A stretch of DNA of 18,167 bases, taken from positions 1 to 18,167 of the forward strand of contig CAZOSF010000051.1 of NCBI GenBank assembly GCA_964582415.1, read 5' to 3'. Positions 1 to 7,798 of this stretch are shown one piece after another; positions within the stretch are counted from its first letter, which is position 1, and each line of letters opens with the position of its first letter. The position numbers and the translations under genes were made by a program. A model generated the notes under the pieces. The model was not told the origin of the DNA. It did not search any database and saw only the letters and a program-made list of their open reading frames with translations. Origin of the DNA: CAZOSF01 sp964582415 (GTDB taxonomy: Bacteria; Bacteroidota; Bacteroidia; Flavobacteriales; Flavobacteriaceae).

Positions 1-687
1 ATGTGGGTGGGTTTCTGCTCCCCTGTCGTTTCCAATATGGTCATGCCCGTGATCTTGGTATTGATCTGCATTAATGGCAAAAGCTTCATTATTGGTCAGG
101 ATAGCCCCACCTTCACCGCAGGTGATGGTTTTTACAAAATCGAATGAGAAACATCCTAAATCTCCGTGACTACCTAATGCTTTTCCTTCGTAGGTGCCTC
201 CTAAAGCCTGACAGGCATCTTCCAATAGAATCAAGTCGTGTTTTTTGCAAACAGCTTTCAAAGCCTTCAAATCGGCCATAGAACCACACATGTGTACAGG
301 CATCACGCATTTGGTTCGAGGTGTGATAGCCGCCTCTACGGCCCTAGGATCTAGAGTAAGGGTGTCGTCGATATCTACTAAAACCGGAACGGCTCCTAAC
401 ATCATGATAGATTCGAAGCTCGCAACGAACGTGAAGGTAGGCATGATTACCTCATCCCCTGCCCCTATCCCTGCACTTGCTAGTGCGACGGTCAAGGCAG
501 ACGTGCCACTGGAAACCAATTGGCAATATTTCGAATCCATTCGTTTTGCGAAAGCCTGTTCGAACTCCTTGGCTTTCCAATGGCCATTTCGTAGGCCATC
601 GAAGCCATAACGCATTAGGATACCGCTTTCCAATACCTCGTTTACTTCTTTTCTTTCTTCTTCTCCAAAAACTTCAAATCCTGGCAT
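1..687 (-). CDS. DegT/DnrJ/EryC1/StrS family PLP-dependent aminotransferase (3' end cut by window)
   Basis: The frame is open from the ATG at 687 to the window edge, giving the first 229 residues of a protein normally near 380-400. The start is fixed by an in-frame TAG two codons upstream. Visible family features are VSSGTSALTVAL (about residue 78 on), the acidic segment LLEDACQALGG, and SFDFVKTITCGEGG, where K186 is the expected Schiff-base lysine for pyridoxal phosphate. It is followed by a QYQDHGHDHIGNDRGAETHPH-type tail. Such enzymes transfer an amino group, usually from glutamate or glutamine, to a keto-sugar or keto-inositol for surface glycans or secondary metabolites. The N-terminal RYGFDGLRNGHWKAKEFE resembles the subgroup often labelled glutamine-scyllo-inositol transaminase, but the substrate cannot be told. 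It is divergent from a glycosyltransferase, which fits polysaccharide synthesis, and has a good promoter at 737-767. Confidence 0.9.
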   Translation of the reverse strand, partial: MPGFEVFGEEERKEVNEVLESGILMRYGFDGLRNGHWKAKEFEQAFAKRMDSKYCQLVSSGTSALTVALASAGIGAGDEVIMPTFTFVASFESIMMLGAVPVLVDIDDTLTLDPRAVEAAITPRTKCVMPVHMCGSMADLKALKAVCKKHDLILLEDACQALGGTYEGKALGSHGDLGCFSFDFVKTITCGEGGAILTNNEAFAINADQYQDHGHDHIGNDRGAETHPH

Positions 688-736
688 ATGCTATAGTTAT
701 GATGAATGCAATAGTAAGCAATCTCTAGACGAATGA

Positions 737-767
737 CAAAGGTAAGGGTTGCGTTCAGCTTCTGCAA
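737..767 (-). promoter_or_regulatory. Bacteroidota-type promoter for the aminotransferase
   Basis: On the minus strand there is a perfect TAnnTTTG box, TACCTTTG (plus 737-744). TTG lies 20 bp upstream (plus 765-767). This is the -7/-33 arrangement of the Bacteroidota primary sigma factor. It would give a leader of roughly 40 nt before the ATG at 687. No experimental support is visible. Confidence 0.55.
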
Positions 768-810
768 TAAAGTAAGCGCTTCCATTGAAATAAATTGATA
801 ACTTGCGAAG

Positions 811-1803
811 GTGAAAATCGCAGTAGTCATCCTAAACTGGAACGGCATAAAGCTTTTAGAGGAATTCTTGCCCTCCGTGGTAACACATTCTCAACAAGCA
901 ACCATCTATGTTGCGGATAATGCTTCAACCGACGACAGTGTTAAGTTTCTACTAGAAAACTATCCTACAGTAGCGATTATTCAAAATAAAGAAAACGGAG
1001 GCTATGCCAAGGGATATAACGATGCATTGGGAGGTTTGGAAGAAGATTTGTTCGTATTGTTGAACAACGATGTCGCTGTCACGGAAAATTGGTTAACACC
1101 CTTTTTAGAAGCATTTCAAAAAGATGCCACCTTGGTTGCTGCACAGCCAAAAATTTTAGATTATAAAAAGCCAGAATTCTTTGAATACGCCGGGGCTGCA
1201 GGGGGATTCATCGACCGCTTGGGGTATCCTTTTTGTCGAGGACGACTGTTCGACACTCTTGAGAAAGATCTAGGGCAATACGACGACACTTGTACCATTT
1301 TTTGGGCAACAGGAGCTTCATTGGTGGTACGATCTTCAGCATTCAGAGATGCGGACGGATTCGATGAAGACCTATTCGCCCATCAGGAGGAAATCGACCT
1401 TTGTTGGCGCCTTCAGGCTAAGGGAGGAACTATTAGATACATCCCACAATCCAAGGTATTTCACCTCGGAGCTGGAACATTGGCGGCCTTAAACCCAAGG
1501 AAAACCTTTTATAATTTTAGAAACACCCTACTAATTCTTCTAAAAAATGCCAAAGGAAGCCATACCTATTGGTTGCTCTTTAAACGCATGCTTTTAGATG
1601 CCCTAGCGGCGATTCAGTTCCTAGCACTAGGTAAACCCCATCATGTATTGGCAATAGTAAGGGCCCATTTCTCATTTTACTGGCATTTTGGAAAATATAT
1701 AAAAAAGCGGAACGCAGTAGCTACGTCTTTGAAATATTGGAAGGTAGAATCGATTGTCTGGATGTACTTCATCCGAAAAATTCGTACCTTTAACAGACTT
1801 TGA
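811..1803 (+). CDS. Glycosyltransferase family 2 (rhamnosyltransferase-like)
   Basis: A 330-residue inverting GT-A glycosyltransferase that should move a sugar from a nucleotide donor to a cell-surface glycan acceptor on the cytoplasmic face of the inner membrane. The GTG at 811 is chosen because it places the family N-terminus MKIAVVILNWNG exactly at residue 1. Visible motifs are the nucleotide-binding VADNASTDDS (34-43), the metal/donor motif LLNNDVAV with N85-N86-D87, GASLVVR (168-174), GFDEDLF (183-189) and HQEEIDLCWR (191-200) containing the likely catalytic acid. FHLGAGTL (217-224) follows. The C-terminal third (about 252-300) is hydrophobic and basic and may sit on the membrane, as in WbbL-like enzymes. 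It is divergent from a sugar aminotransferase, supporting a polysaccharide role. Donor and acceptor are unknown. No convincing promoter box was found. Confidence 0.9.
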   Translation: MKIAVVILNWNGIKLLEEFLPSVVTHSQQATIYVADNASTDDSVKFLLENYPTVAIIQNKENGGYAKGYNDALGGLEEDLFVLLNNDVAVTENWLTPFLEAFQKDATLVAAQPKILDYKKPEFFEYAGAAGGFIDRLGYPFCRGRLFDTLEKDLGQYDDTCTIFWATGASLVVRSSAFRDADGFDEDLFAHQEEIDLCWRLQAKGGTIRYIPQSKVFHLGAGTLAALNPRKTFYNFRNTLLILLKNAKGSHTYWLLFKRMLLDALAAIQFLALGKPHHVLAIVRAHFSFYWHFGKYIKKRNAVATSLKYWKVESIVWMYFIRKIRTFNRL

Positions 1804-1832
1804 TAATCTTTACTTAAATTAATGTTAAGTCC

Positions 1833-1863
1833 TTTAGCATACCTAGGCTAATTGTTAATTTTG
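1833..1863 (+). promoter_or_regulatory. Bacteroidota-type promoter for the OmpA lipoprotein
   Basis: TAATTTTG at 1856-1863 matches TAnnTTTG. TTTA at 1833-1836 lies 19 bp upstream, a one-mismatch version of the TTTG element. The ATG at 1890 would then have a leader of about 20 nt. Confidence 0.55.
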
Positions 1864-1889
1864 AACAACCAATAAACGTACAAACAATT

Positions 1890-2750
1890 ATGAAAAAGTA
1901 CCTTCTTTTATTACTTTCTATCAGTCTTGTTTTTGCTTCCTGCGTATCCAAAAAGAAATACGCTGAACTGGAAGCAAAACAGAAAAAGACACAAGATCTT
2001 CTCAATACTTGCACCGTAAAACTAAATGCATGTGAAGCCGATAAAGCGGCAGCCAATGCTCGTATCACCTCTCTAGAAGAGCGTATTGCCGAATTGCGTC
2101 GTGACAAGGAAGACCTTATTCAGAGTTCCAAAGAACTTACCATTTTGACAAAACAAGGAGCTACCAACCTTGAAAAATCTTTGGAAAGTCTTAAAGAAAA
2201 GGATTTGAAAATCAACCGCCTTCAAGATGCCTTGAACAAGAAAGACAGTGTTACCCTTGCTTTGGTAACCAGCTTGAAACGTGAAGTGGGATTGAATGAT
2301 CCAGACATCGAAGTAAATGTTGAAAAAGGAGTAGTGTTTATTTCTTTATCAGACAAGATGTTATTCAAGAGTGGTAGCTACGAAGTAACCTCCCGTGCTA
2401 GAGAAATTCTAGATAAAGTGGCTACGGTAATTAAAAGTAAGCCAGATTTCGAAGCGCTTATCGAAAGCCACACAGACAATGTGCCTTACCAAAAAGGGGT
2501 GCTTTTGGATAACTGGGATTTAAGCGTGAAGCGTTCTACTTCCATCGTGAGAATTTTGGAAGAGCATGGAATCGCTCCCGGCAGAATGATGGCTGCGGGT
2601 CGTGGAGAATTCGCTCCTATAGTTGCAAACGACACTCCTGAAAATCGTCAAATCAACCGTAGAACAAAAATCTATGTGATTCCTAAAATCGATCAATTCT
2701 ATCAAATGATCGAAGATGAATTGGAAAATCTCAGTGAAGAAGGAAATTAA
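1890..2750 (+). CDS. OmpA family peptidoglycan-binding lipoprotein with coiled coil
   Basis: A 286-residue outer-membrane-type lipoprotein expected to tether the envelope to the cell wall. Residues 1-18 form a lipoprotein signal peptide with lipobox FASC; C18 is the lipidation site. Residues about 23-130 are charged and heptad-like (repeated E/K/L pattern) and probably form a coiled coil spanning the periplasm. The C-terminal OmpA/MotB domain (about 150-265) has LFKSGS, HTDNVPY (194-200), NWDLSVKR (208-215) and ENRQINRR (251-258). The Asp of HTDN and the Arg of SVKR are the usual diaminopimelate-contacting residues. The usual Gly before HTDN is a Ser (S193). A short acidic tail follows. It is a single-gene unit with its own promoter (1833-1863) and terminator (2771-2799). 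Confidence 0.92.
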   Translation: MKKYLLLLLSISLVFASCVSKKKYAELEAKQKKTQDLLNTCTVKLNACEADKAAANARITSLEERIAELRRDKEDLIQSSKELTILTKQGATNLEKSLESLKEKDLKINRLQDALNKKDSVTLALVTSLKREVGLNDPDIEVNVEKGVVFISLSDKMLFKSGSYEVTSRAREILDKVATVIKSKPDFEALIESHTDNVPYQKGVLLDNWDLSVKRSTSIVRILEEHGIAPGRMMAAGRGEFAPIVANDTPENRQINRRTKIYVIPKIDQFYQMIEDELENLSEEGN

Positions 2751-2770
2751 TCCATAACTGAAATAAATTG

Positions 2771-2799
2771 AAAAACCCAGCTTGATCGCTGGGTTTTTT
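2771..2799. terminator. Bidirectional intrinsic terminator
   Basis: CCCAGC (2776-2781), a 6-nt loop and GCTGGG (2788-2793) form a GC-rich stem. It is flanked by A5 on the left and T6 on the right, which can extend the stem. Its place between the convergent OmpA lipoprotein and YciO-like genes and its symmetry suggest it stops transcription from both sides. Confidence 0.85.
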
Positions 2800-2806
2800 G
2801 TTTCCG

Positions 2807-3424
2807 TTAAATTTCTACACTCCCCTTACCTTCACGAACTACGATAGGTTCATCACCGGTAAGATCGATCACTGTGGAAGGAATATTTCCGCCGTAACCC
2901 CCATCAATTACCATATCCACCAAAGGGGACCATTTTTCGAAAATTAATTCCGGATCGGTGGTGTATTCAATTACCTCATCTTCATCCTTAATGGAAGTAG
3001 AGATAATTGGGTTTCCAAGGGCTTGAACAATTGCCCTCGGAATATTGTTGTTGGGAACACGAATACCCACCTCTTTTTTCTTCTTGAAGGAAGATGGCAA
3101 ATTGTTGTTACCGGGTAATATGAAAGTGTAAGGTCCAGGTAGCGCCCGTTTCAACATCTTGAATGTCGTGTTATCTATCTGTCGAACATAGTCACTGAGA
3201 TTACTAAGATCTTCACAAACGAAGGAGAAATTGGCTTGATCCAGTTTTACTCCTTTTATTAAAGCCACTCGCTCCAGTGCGTGTTTGTTCATTATATCAC
3301 ATCCCAAAGCATATACCGTGTCGCTCGGATAAATTATCAATCCGCCATTGCGAAGCACCTTCACAACCTCATCGATTGCTTTCGGATTCGGGTTTTCTTC
3401 GTAAATTCTAATTAGTTTGGCCAT
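2807..3424 (-). CDS. YciO-type YrdC/Sua5 family protein (putative L-threonylcarbamoyladenylate synthase)
   Basis: A 205-residue single-domain YrdC-fold protein. The family makes threonylcarbamoyl-AMP from threonine, bicarbonate and ATP for tRNA t6A37 modification. The sequence resembles E. coli YciO in length and order: YPSDTVYALGCDI (32-44), ALPGPYTFILPG (94-105), GIRVPNN (120-126), ISTSIKD (141-147) and STVIDLT (183-189). In TsaC/Sua5 the first active-site motif is K-x-R; here the aligned segment reads K57-G-V-K60, so the Arg position is not conserved. The true activity may therefore be weaker or different, as debated for YciO. No C-terminal Sua5 domain is present. The ATG at 3424 lies within the end of the channel gene (17-bp overlap), so it is the last gene of the uvrD-channel-YciO operon. 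Confidence 0.85.
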   Translation of the reverse strand: MAKLIRIYEENPNPKAIDEVVKVLRNGGLIIYPSDTVYALGCDIMNKHALERVALIKGVKLDQANFSFVCEDLSNLSDYVRQIDNTTFKMLKRALPGPYTFILPGNNNLPSSFKKKKEVGIRVPNNNIPRAIVQALGNPIISTSIKDEDEVIEYTTDPELIFEKWSPLVDMVIDGGYGGNIPSTVIDLTGDEPIVVREGKGSVEI

Positions 3425-4043
3425 GCTTGTTTCTTAGCACCGAGGTTCTATGTTCAATATACGAAATTAAAGCACCAAAAGAGGCCACTCCAGATACAAT
3501 TAAAAACACTGTGATGAGTCGGCCAATATTCGTTACAGGATACAAATCACCGTAACCAACGGTAGTAATTGTAATGAAACTCCACCATAAAGCATCTTCG
3601 GCTGTATTGATATTCCCAACTCCTTGTTCTACATACAAGACCGCCGTCGTACAGATAATTAAAATCATACAAGCGCTGAAAATCACAAACCCGTAGAGGG
3701 ACATCGCTTTATTATCTTTAATGAATGAAACCAAGAGTTTCACCGACTTGATGATTCGCAAGATTCGAAAAATGCGAAATACCCGAACATAACGGAATTG
3801 TGCCACCAATGGAATAGAAGACAATAAATCCAACCAACCATATTTGTAAAAATACCTCCATTTGTTTTCTGCTTTAAAAAACTGATCGAAAAAATCATAC
3901 AGAAATACCACACACAGCATATAGTCGAAAATCGAAAGCAACCTGCTTACCTCCGACTCTTCTGGAATAAAGAAGGTAAGGGTTAAAAGAAGAATGCTGA
4001 AAATGGATAGCAGCATTACGACCAATTTTGAAACAGATAACAT
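3408..4043 (-). CDS. Voltage-gated-type potassium channel (six-TM, single pore)
   Basis: A 211-residue inner-membrane ion channel with the full Kv layout in compact form. S1 is about 5-25 and S2 about 38-55. S3 is near 68-80. S4 is about 84-102, with positive charges every third residue (R84, R87, R90, R93, R96, K99). S5 is about 114-137, followed by a pore helix, the selectivity filter TTVGYGD (160-166) and S6 (about 172-195). D40 and D50 in S2 could pair with S4 charges. The filter is the canonical K+ signature. The cytoplasmic tail is only about 15 residues and has no RCK/TrkA or cyclic-nucleotide domain. The ATG at 4043 lies 5 bp after the helicase stop, and the 3' end overlaps the YciO-like gene by 17 bp, indicating one transcript. 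Its link to the helicase is not obvious. Confidence 0.9.
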   Translation of the reverse strand: MLSVSKLVVMLLSIFSILLLTLTFFIPEESEVSRLLSIFDYMLCVVFLYDFFDQFFKAENKWRYFYKYGWLDLLSSIPLVAQFRYVRVFRIFRILRIIKSVKLLVSFIKDNKAMSLYGFVIFSACMILIICTTAVLYVEQGVGNINTAEDALWWSFITITTVGYGDLYPVTNIGRLITVFLIVSGVASFGALISYIEHRTSVLRNKHGQTN

Positions 4044-4048
4044 AATGC

Positions 4049-6370
4049 CTAATTTTCAATGATATTCAACTTGGCAAAACGAAGCAGCAGCTTTTTGAGA
4101 CCACCATTCTCAAAGATTATTTCTGCTTTGGTGTCTGCCCCAGTGCCTTCAATTTTTACAATTCTCCCCTTTCCGAAACGCATATGCTCTACTAGGGTTC
4201 CTTCTGAAAGATTCGCCTCGGAGGGATCGAAATCTTTAGGGCTATCACTGCTTACGGGTTTCAGCTTCCGTAGTTTTCTAAACTGATCTTCTGATGGCCC
4301 CTTTGGAGGCTTCCCTGCCGTTGGCTTTTTTAATCGCAATTTACTTTTATCAATTTCCCCAAAAATATCGGAATCGATTAATGGCTTGTAGCGATTTTCG
4401 GTAATCGGCGTAAGATATTCTAAAAATTCTGCTTCTATTTCCTCGATAAACCGACTCGGTTCTGCATCAATAAGTTTTCCCCATCGGTAGCGGCTCTGGG
4501 TATAGGTTAGGAATGCTTGCTTCTCGGCGCGGGTCAAGGCAACGTAAAAGAGTCTGCGTTCTTCTTCCAATTCGGCTCGTGTATTCATGCTCATGGCACT
4601 CGGAAAAAGATCTTCTTCCATTCCTACGATATATACATAGGGAAACTCCAAACCTTTCGCCAAGTGCACCGTCATAAGGGAAACCTTATTGGCATCTCCT
4701 TTATCGTTATCTAAGTCGGTTGCCAAGGCTACATCTTCCAAGAATTCTGTCAAAGACCCCGTTGTATCTGCCAATTCACGTTGTCCTTCAACGAAATCAC
4801 GAATACCGTTCAATAGCTCCTCCAAATTTTCAATACGCGCTATACCTTCCGGAGTTCCATCCTTTTTTAATTCGGTTAGTAAACCGGTCTTTTTAGTAAC
4901 ATGCTCTGTGATTTCGAAAGCATTGTAGGTCTGATTCAACACCTGGAAGCTTTTGATCATCGTTACAAAGTCACTCAGCTTGGTTTTGGTACCACGATTA
5001 ATCTTGAGATCCAACGTTTCGACACGTTCCATCAAATCGAAAACCGAAGTGTTTAACTCATTGGCCGCAACGGTGAGTCGGTCGATAGTGGTATCTCCAA
5101 TACCACGGGCTGGATAGTTAATAACCCTTTTTAAAGCCTCCTCATCCTTCGGATTGAGAATAAGCCGCAAATAGGCTATGACATCCTTTATTTCTTTTCG
5201 TTGGTAAAAACTCAATCCTCCATAGATTCTATATGGAATGTCTTTTTTTCGCAATGCATCCTCAATGGCCCGGGATTGTGCATTGGTGCGATACAAGACC
5301 GCGAAATCATCATATTTCAATTGATGATTCATCATGTTCTCGAAGACGGAACTGGCCACAAAGCGACCTTCATCCCCATCGGTCATGGTTCTGTTCACCT
5401 TAATCTTGGCGCCTTCTTCATTGGCGGTCCAAACCACTTTTTCCAAGCGGTTGTGGTTTTTTTCTATGATGCTGTTGGCAGCATTCACGATGTTTTTGGT
5501 AGAACGGTAATTCTGCTCCAATCGATACACCCGAACATCGTCATAATCTTTTTGGAAATTCAGGATATTGTTGATGTTGGCGCCTCGAAACGCATAGATA
5601 CTTTGGGCATCATCCCCAACCACACATATGTTTTGAAACCGATCGCTCAGCGCTCGTACAATCAAGTACTGACTGTGATTGGTATCTTGGTACTCATCCA
5701 CTAAAATGTATTGAAAGCGCTGTTGGTATTTTGCCAATACTTCAGGAAAGCGAGTCAACAACTCATTGGTTTTCAGCAAAAGGTCATCGAAATCCATCGC
5801 CCCTGCTTTAAAACAACGTTCTACATAATTTTTATAGATTTCTCCCAGACGTGGCATTTTGGCCATGGCATCGGCCTCCATTAACTCCGGATTATTGAAA
5901 TACGCCCGCACGGTTATCAAACTATTCTTGTACGAGGATATTCTGGAATAGACCTGCTTGTATTTGTAAATGTCCTTGTCAAGGTGCATGTCTTTGATGA
6001 TAGCCCGTATTACGCTCTGACTGTCTTGAGTGTCGTAAATAGTGAAGTTTGAGGGATAACCCAACTTATCTGCTTCAAATCGAAGGATTTTTGCAAAAAT
6101 GCTATGGAAGGTGCCCATCCAAAGGTTTTTCGCCTCACTGGCCCCTACAATTTGGGCAATCCTGTTTTTCATTTCACGGGCCGCCTTATTGGTAAAGGTG
6201 AGCGCCAAGATGTTGAAGGGATCCACCCCCTGCGCCATAAGATGCGCTATACGATAGGTGAGCACGCGCGTCTTACCGGAGCCGGCTCCAGCAATCACAA
6301 TCATAGCTCCTTCCTTTTGTAATACTGGAGCCAATTGAGCATCGTTCAATTCTTCTAAATATGCTTGCAA
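4049..6370 (-). CDS. uvrD: ATP-dependent 3'-5' DNA helicase UvrD/PcrA
   Basis: A 773-residue superfamily 1A helicase that unwinds DNA in repair and displaces proteins and stalled RNA polymerase. Motifs in order are Walker A AGAGSGKT (27-34), GTFHS (86-90), Walker B VDEYQDTN (224-231), GDDAQSIYAFRGA (252-264), QNYRST (286-291), TVHLAKGLEF (567-576) and EERRLFYVALTRA (603-615). All are intact. The last 50 residues (GTLVEHMRFGKGRIVKIEG...) form the PcrA-type Tudor-like domain that contacts RNA polymerase. The likely start is TTG at 6370, placing MQAYLEELNDAQLAP at the usual family N-terminus. The frame has a TGA about 16 codons upstream and no ATG in between. It is the first gene of a three-gene minus-strand operon. 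The closest type is PcrA/UvrD rather than Rep. Confidence 0.96.
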   Translation of the reverse strand: MQAYLEELNDAQLAPVLQKEGAMIVIAGAGSGKTRVLTYRIAHLMAQGVDPFNILALTFTNKAAREMKNRIAQIVGASEAKNLWMGTFHSIFAKILRFEADKLGYPSNFTIYDTQDSQSVIRAIIKDMHLDKDIYKYKQVYSRISSYKNSLITVRAYFNNPELMEADAMAKMPRLGEIYKNYVERCFKAGAMDFDDLLLKTNELLTRFPEVLAKYQQRFQYILVDEYQDTNHSQYLIVRALSDRFQNICVVGDDAQSIYAFRGANINNILNFQKDYDDVRVYRLEQNYRSTKNIVNAANSIIEKNHNRLEKVVWTANEEGAKIKVNRTMTDGDEGRFVASSVFENMMNHQLKYDDFAVLYRTNAQSRAIEDALRKKDIPYRIYGGLSFYQRKEIKDVIAYLRLILNPKDEEALKRVINYPARGIGDTTIDRLTVAANELNTSVFDLMERVETLDLKINRGTKTKLSDFVTMIKSFQVLNQTYNAFEITEHVTKKTGLLTELKKDGTPEGIARIENLEELLNGIRDFVEGQRELADTTGSLTEFLEDVALATDLDNDKGDANKVSLMTVHLAKGLEFPYVYIVGMEEDLFPSAMSMNTRAELEEERRLFYVALTRAEKQAFLTYTQSRYRWGKLIDAEPSRFIEEIEAEFLEYLTPITENRYKPLIDSDIFGEIDKSKLRLKKPTAGKPPKGPSEDQFRKLRKLKPVSSDSPKDFDPSEANLSEGTLVEHMRFGKGRIVKIEGTGADTKAEIIFENGGLKKLLLRFAKLNIIEN

Positions 6371-6489
6371 TGGTAGTTTTTGAAGAAATTTTCGGGACGG
6401 AAAAATAAAGAATTTTCAAGGAAATTTTCCTGTCTGGACGGGAATAGTTATAAACAGAATTTCCCATTTTCATTTTCTTTAAAATAAAG

Positions 6490-6497
6490 TATATTTA
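6490..6497 (+). promoter_or_regulatory. Possible -7 box for the M20 amidohydrolase operon
   Basis: TATATTTA matches seven of eight positions of TAnnTTTG and ends 15 bp before the ATG at 6513. The -33 region 19 bp upstream is only T-rich (TTTT, 6467-6470). This is a weak candidate. Confidence 0.3.
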
Positions 6498-6512
6498 ACC
6501 AAAATCCATCGA

Positions 6513-7796
6513 ATGAAATACCCAATTTACCTATTCTTTTTGCTTTCCTTGGGAATGGTCCACGGACAAATAGACAAAAGCCTTTTGAAAGATATCGAAG
6601 CTATTGAAGGAAAAGTAATCGACTGGCGGCATGATTTCCATCAGCATCCAGAACTCTCCAACCAAGAGTATAAAACGGCCGAGAAAATCGCCAAACATTT
6701 GAAGTCGCTTGGAATGGAGGTACAAACCGGTATTGCAATAACAGGTGTTGTTGGTATACTGAAGGGAGACCATCCTGGAAAAGTGGTAGCATTACGTGCC
6801 GACATTGATGGCTTGCCGGTTACTGAAAGAAACGACCTTCCCTTCAAAAGTGAAGTTCGTACTACATTTTTGGGAACCGAGACGGGTGTAATGCATGCTT
6901 GTGGACATGATACTCACACGGCGATCTTGATGGGTGTAGCAGAAGTACTTTCGAAACATAAGGATTTGATTCACGGTACTGTGAAATTTATTTTCCAGCC
7001 CGCAGAGGAAGGTCCACCACCGGGTGAAGAAGGCGGTGCCAAGTTAATGATCAAAGAGGGTGTTTTGAAAAACCCTGATGTAGATGCTATATTCGGATTG
7101 CACATTAATTCCGCCACTCCCGTAGGGACCATCAAGTACAAGCCAGGTGGCACGATGGCCGCTGTAGAGCGCTTTGTAGTGAATGTGAAAGGTAAAGGCA
7201 CTCATGGCTCTGCTCCTTGGAGCGGAGTGGATCCCATCTTGATTTCCGCGAAAATTATCGATGGTTTTCAGACGATCATCAGTCGAGAGTCTAAATTGGT
7301 AGACGAAGCTGCAGTAATCACCGTTGGAAAGATTACGGCAGGAACCCGTTTTAATATTATTCCAGAATCGGCAGAGCTTATTGGTACGGTACGAACGTTA
7401 GATCCAGATATGCGCGACTTGATCATTAAGCGAATGACTGAAATGGCAAGCGATATTGCCAAAGCCTATGGCGGAAGCGCTACTGTGGAATGGCAGAACA
7501 ATACCATTGTTACTTACAACGATCCTGAACTGACTGCACAAATGTTGCCAACGCTTCAAAAATTGGCCGGGGAAGAAAATGTCGTCCTGACCAAAGCGAC
7601 AACAGGAGGCGAAGATTTTTCCTATTTCCAAGAAGTCGTACCTGGATTTTATTTTTTCCTGGGAGGAATGACCCCAGGAAATACTACTCCATATCCGCAC
7701 CACACAGCCGATTTCCAAATCGATGATGACGGTATGCTATTGGGCATCAAATCGATGGCACAAGTGGCTCTGGACTATTTGAAAATGAATCAATAG
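6513..7796 (+). CDS. Exported M20D family amidohydrolase (N-acyl amino acid / hippurate hydrolase type)
   Basis: A 427-residue dinuclear-metal hydrolase. Family members remove acyl groups from N-acyl amino acids (acetyl, benzoyl, indole-acyl) or split small dipeptides. Residues 1-18 form a signal peptide with likely cleavage at VHG-Q19, so it should act in the periplasm, unlike many cytoplasmic M20D enzymes. Visible features are DWRHDFHQHPEL (37-48), VVALRADIDGLPV (91-103), metal ligands in HACGHDTH (C130, H132), the catalytic/metal glutamates in QPAEEG (E165-E166), GLHI (H197), GTHGSAP in the lid/dimerisation domain (H231), GGEDFSYF (365-372) and PHHT (H396-H397). All expected ligands are present. 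The FMN protein starts 2 bp after its stop, so the two are co-transcribed. The exact substrate is unknown. Confidence 0.92.
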   Translation: MKYPIYLFFLLSLGMVHGQIDKSLLKDIEAIEGKVIDWRHDFHQHPELSNQEYKTAEKIAKHLKSLGMEVQTGIAITGVVGILKGDHPGKVVALRADIDGLPVTERNDLPFKSEVRTTFLGTETGVMHACGHDTHTAILMGVAEVLSKHKDLIHGTVKFIFQPAEEGPPPGEEGGAKLMIKEGVLKNPDVDAIFGLHINSATPVGTIKYKPGGTMAAVERFVVNVKGKGTHGSAPWSGVDPILISAKIIDGFQTIISRESKLVDEAAVITVGKITAGTRFNIIPESAELIGTVRTLDPDMRDLIIKRMTEMASDIAKAYGGSATVEWQNNTIVTYNDPELTAQMLPTLQKLAGEENVVLTKATTGGEDFSYFQEVVPGFYFFLGGMTPGNTTPYPHHTADFQIDDDGMLLGIKSMAQVALDYLKMNQ

Positions 7797-7798
7797 GG

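Noticed and set aside
642..848. Minus-strand 68-codon ORF between the aminotransferase and glycosyltransferase
   Set aside because: It runs into the aminotransferase in another frame and crosses its promoter; there are no protein-like features.
2771..2799. Repeat-like hairpin as a mobile-element end
   Set aside because: The stem plus A/T tracts between convergent genes is fully explained as a bidirectional terminator.
5201..5704. Plus-strand 167-codon ORF inside uvrD
   Set aside because: It lies wholly antisense to conserved helicase motifs and its composition is that of a reverse-strand shadow.
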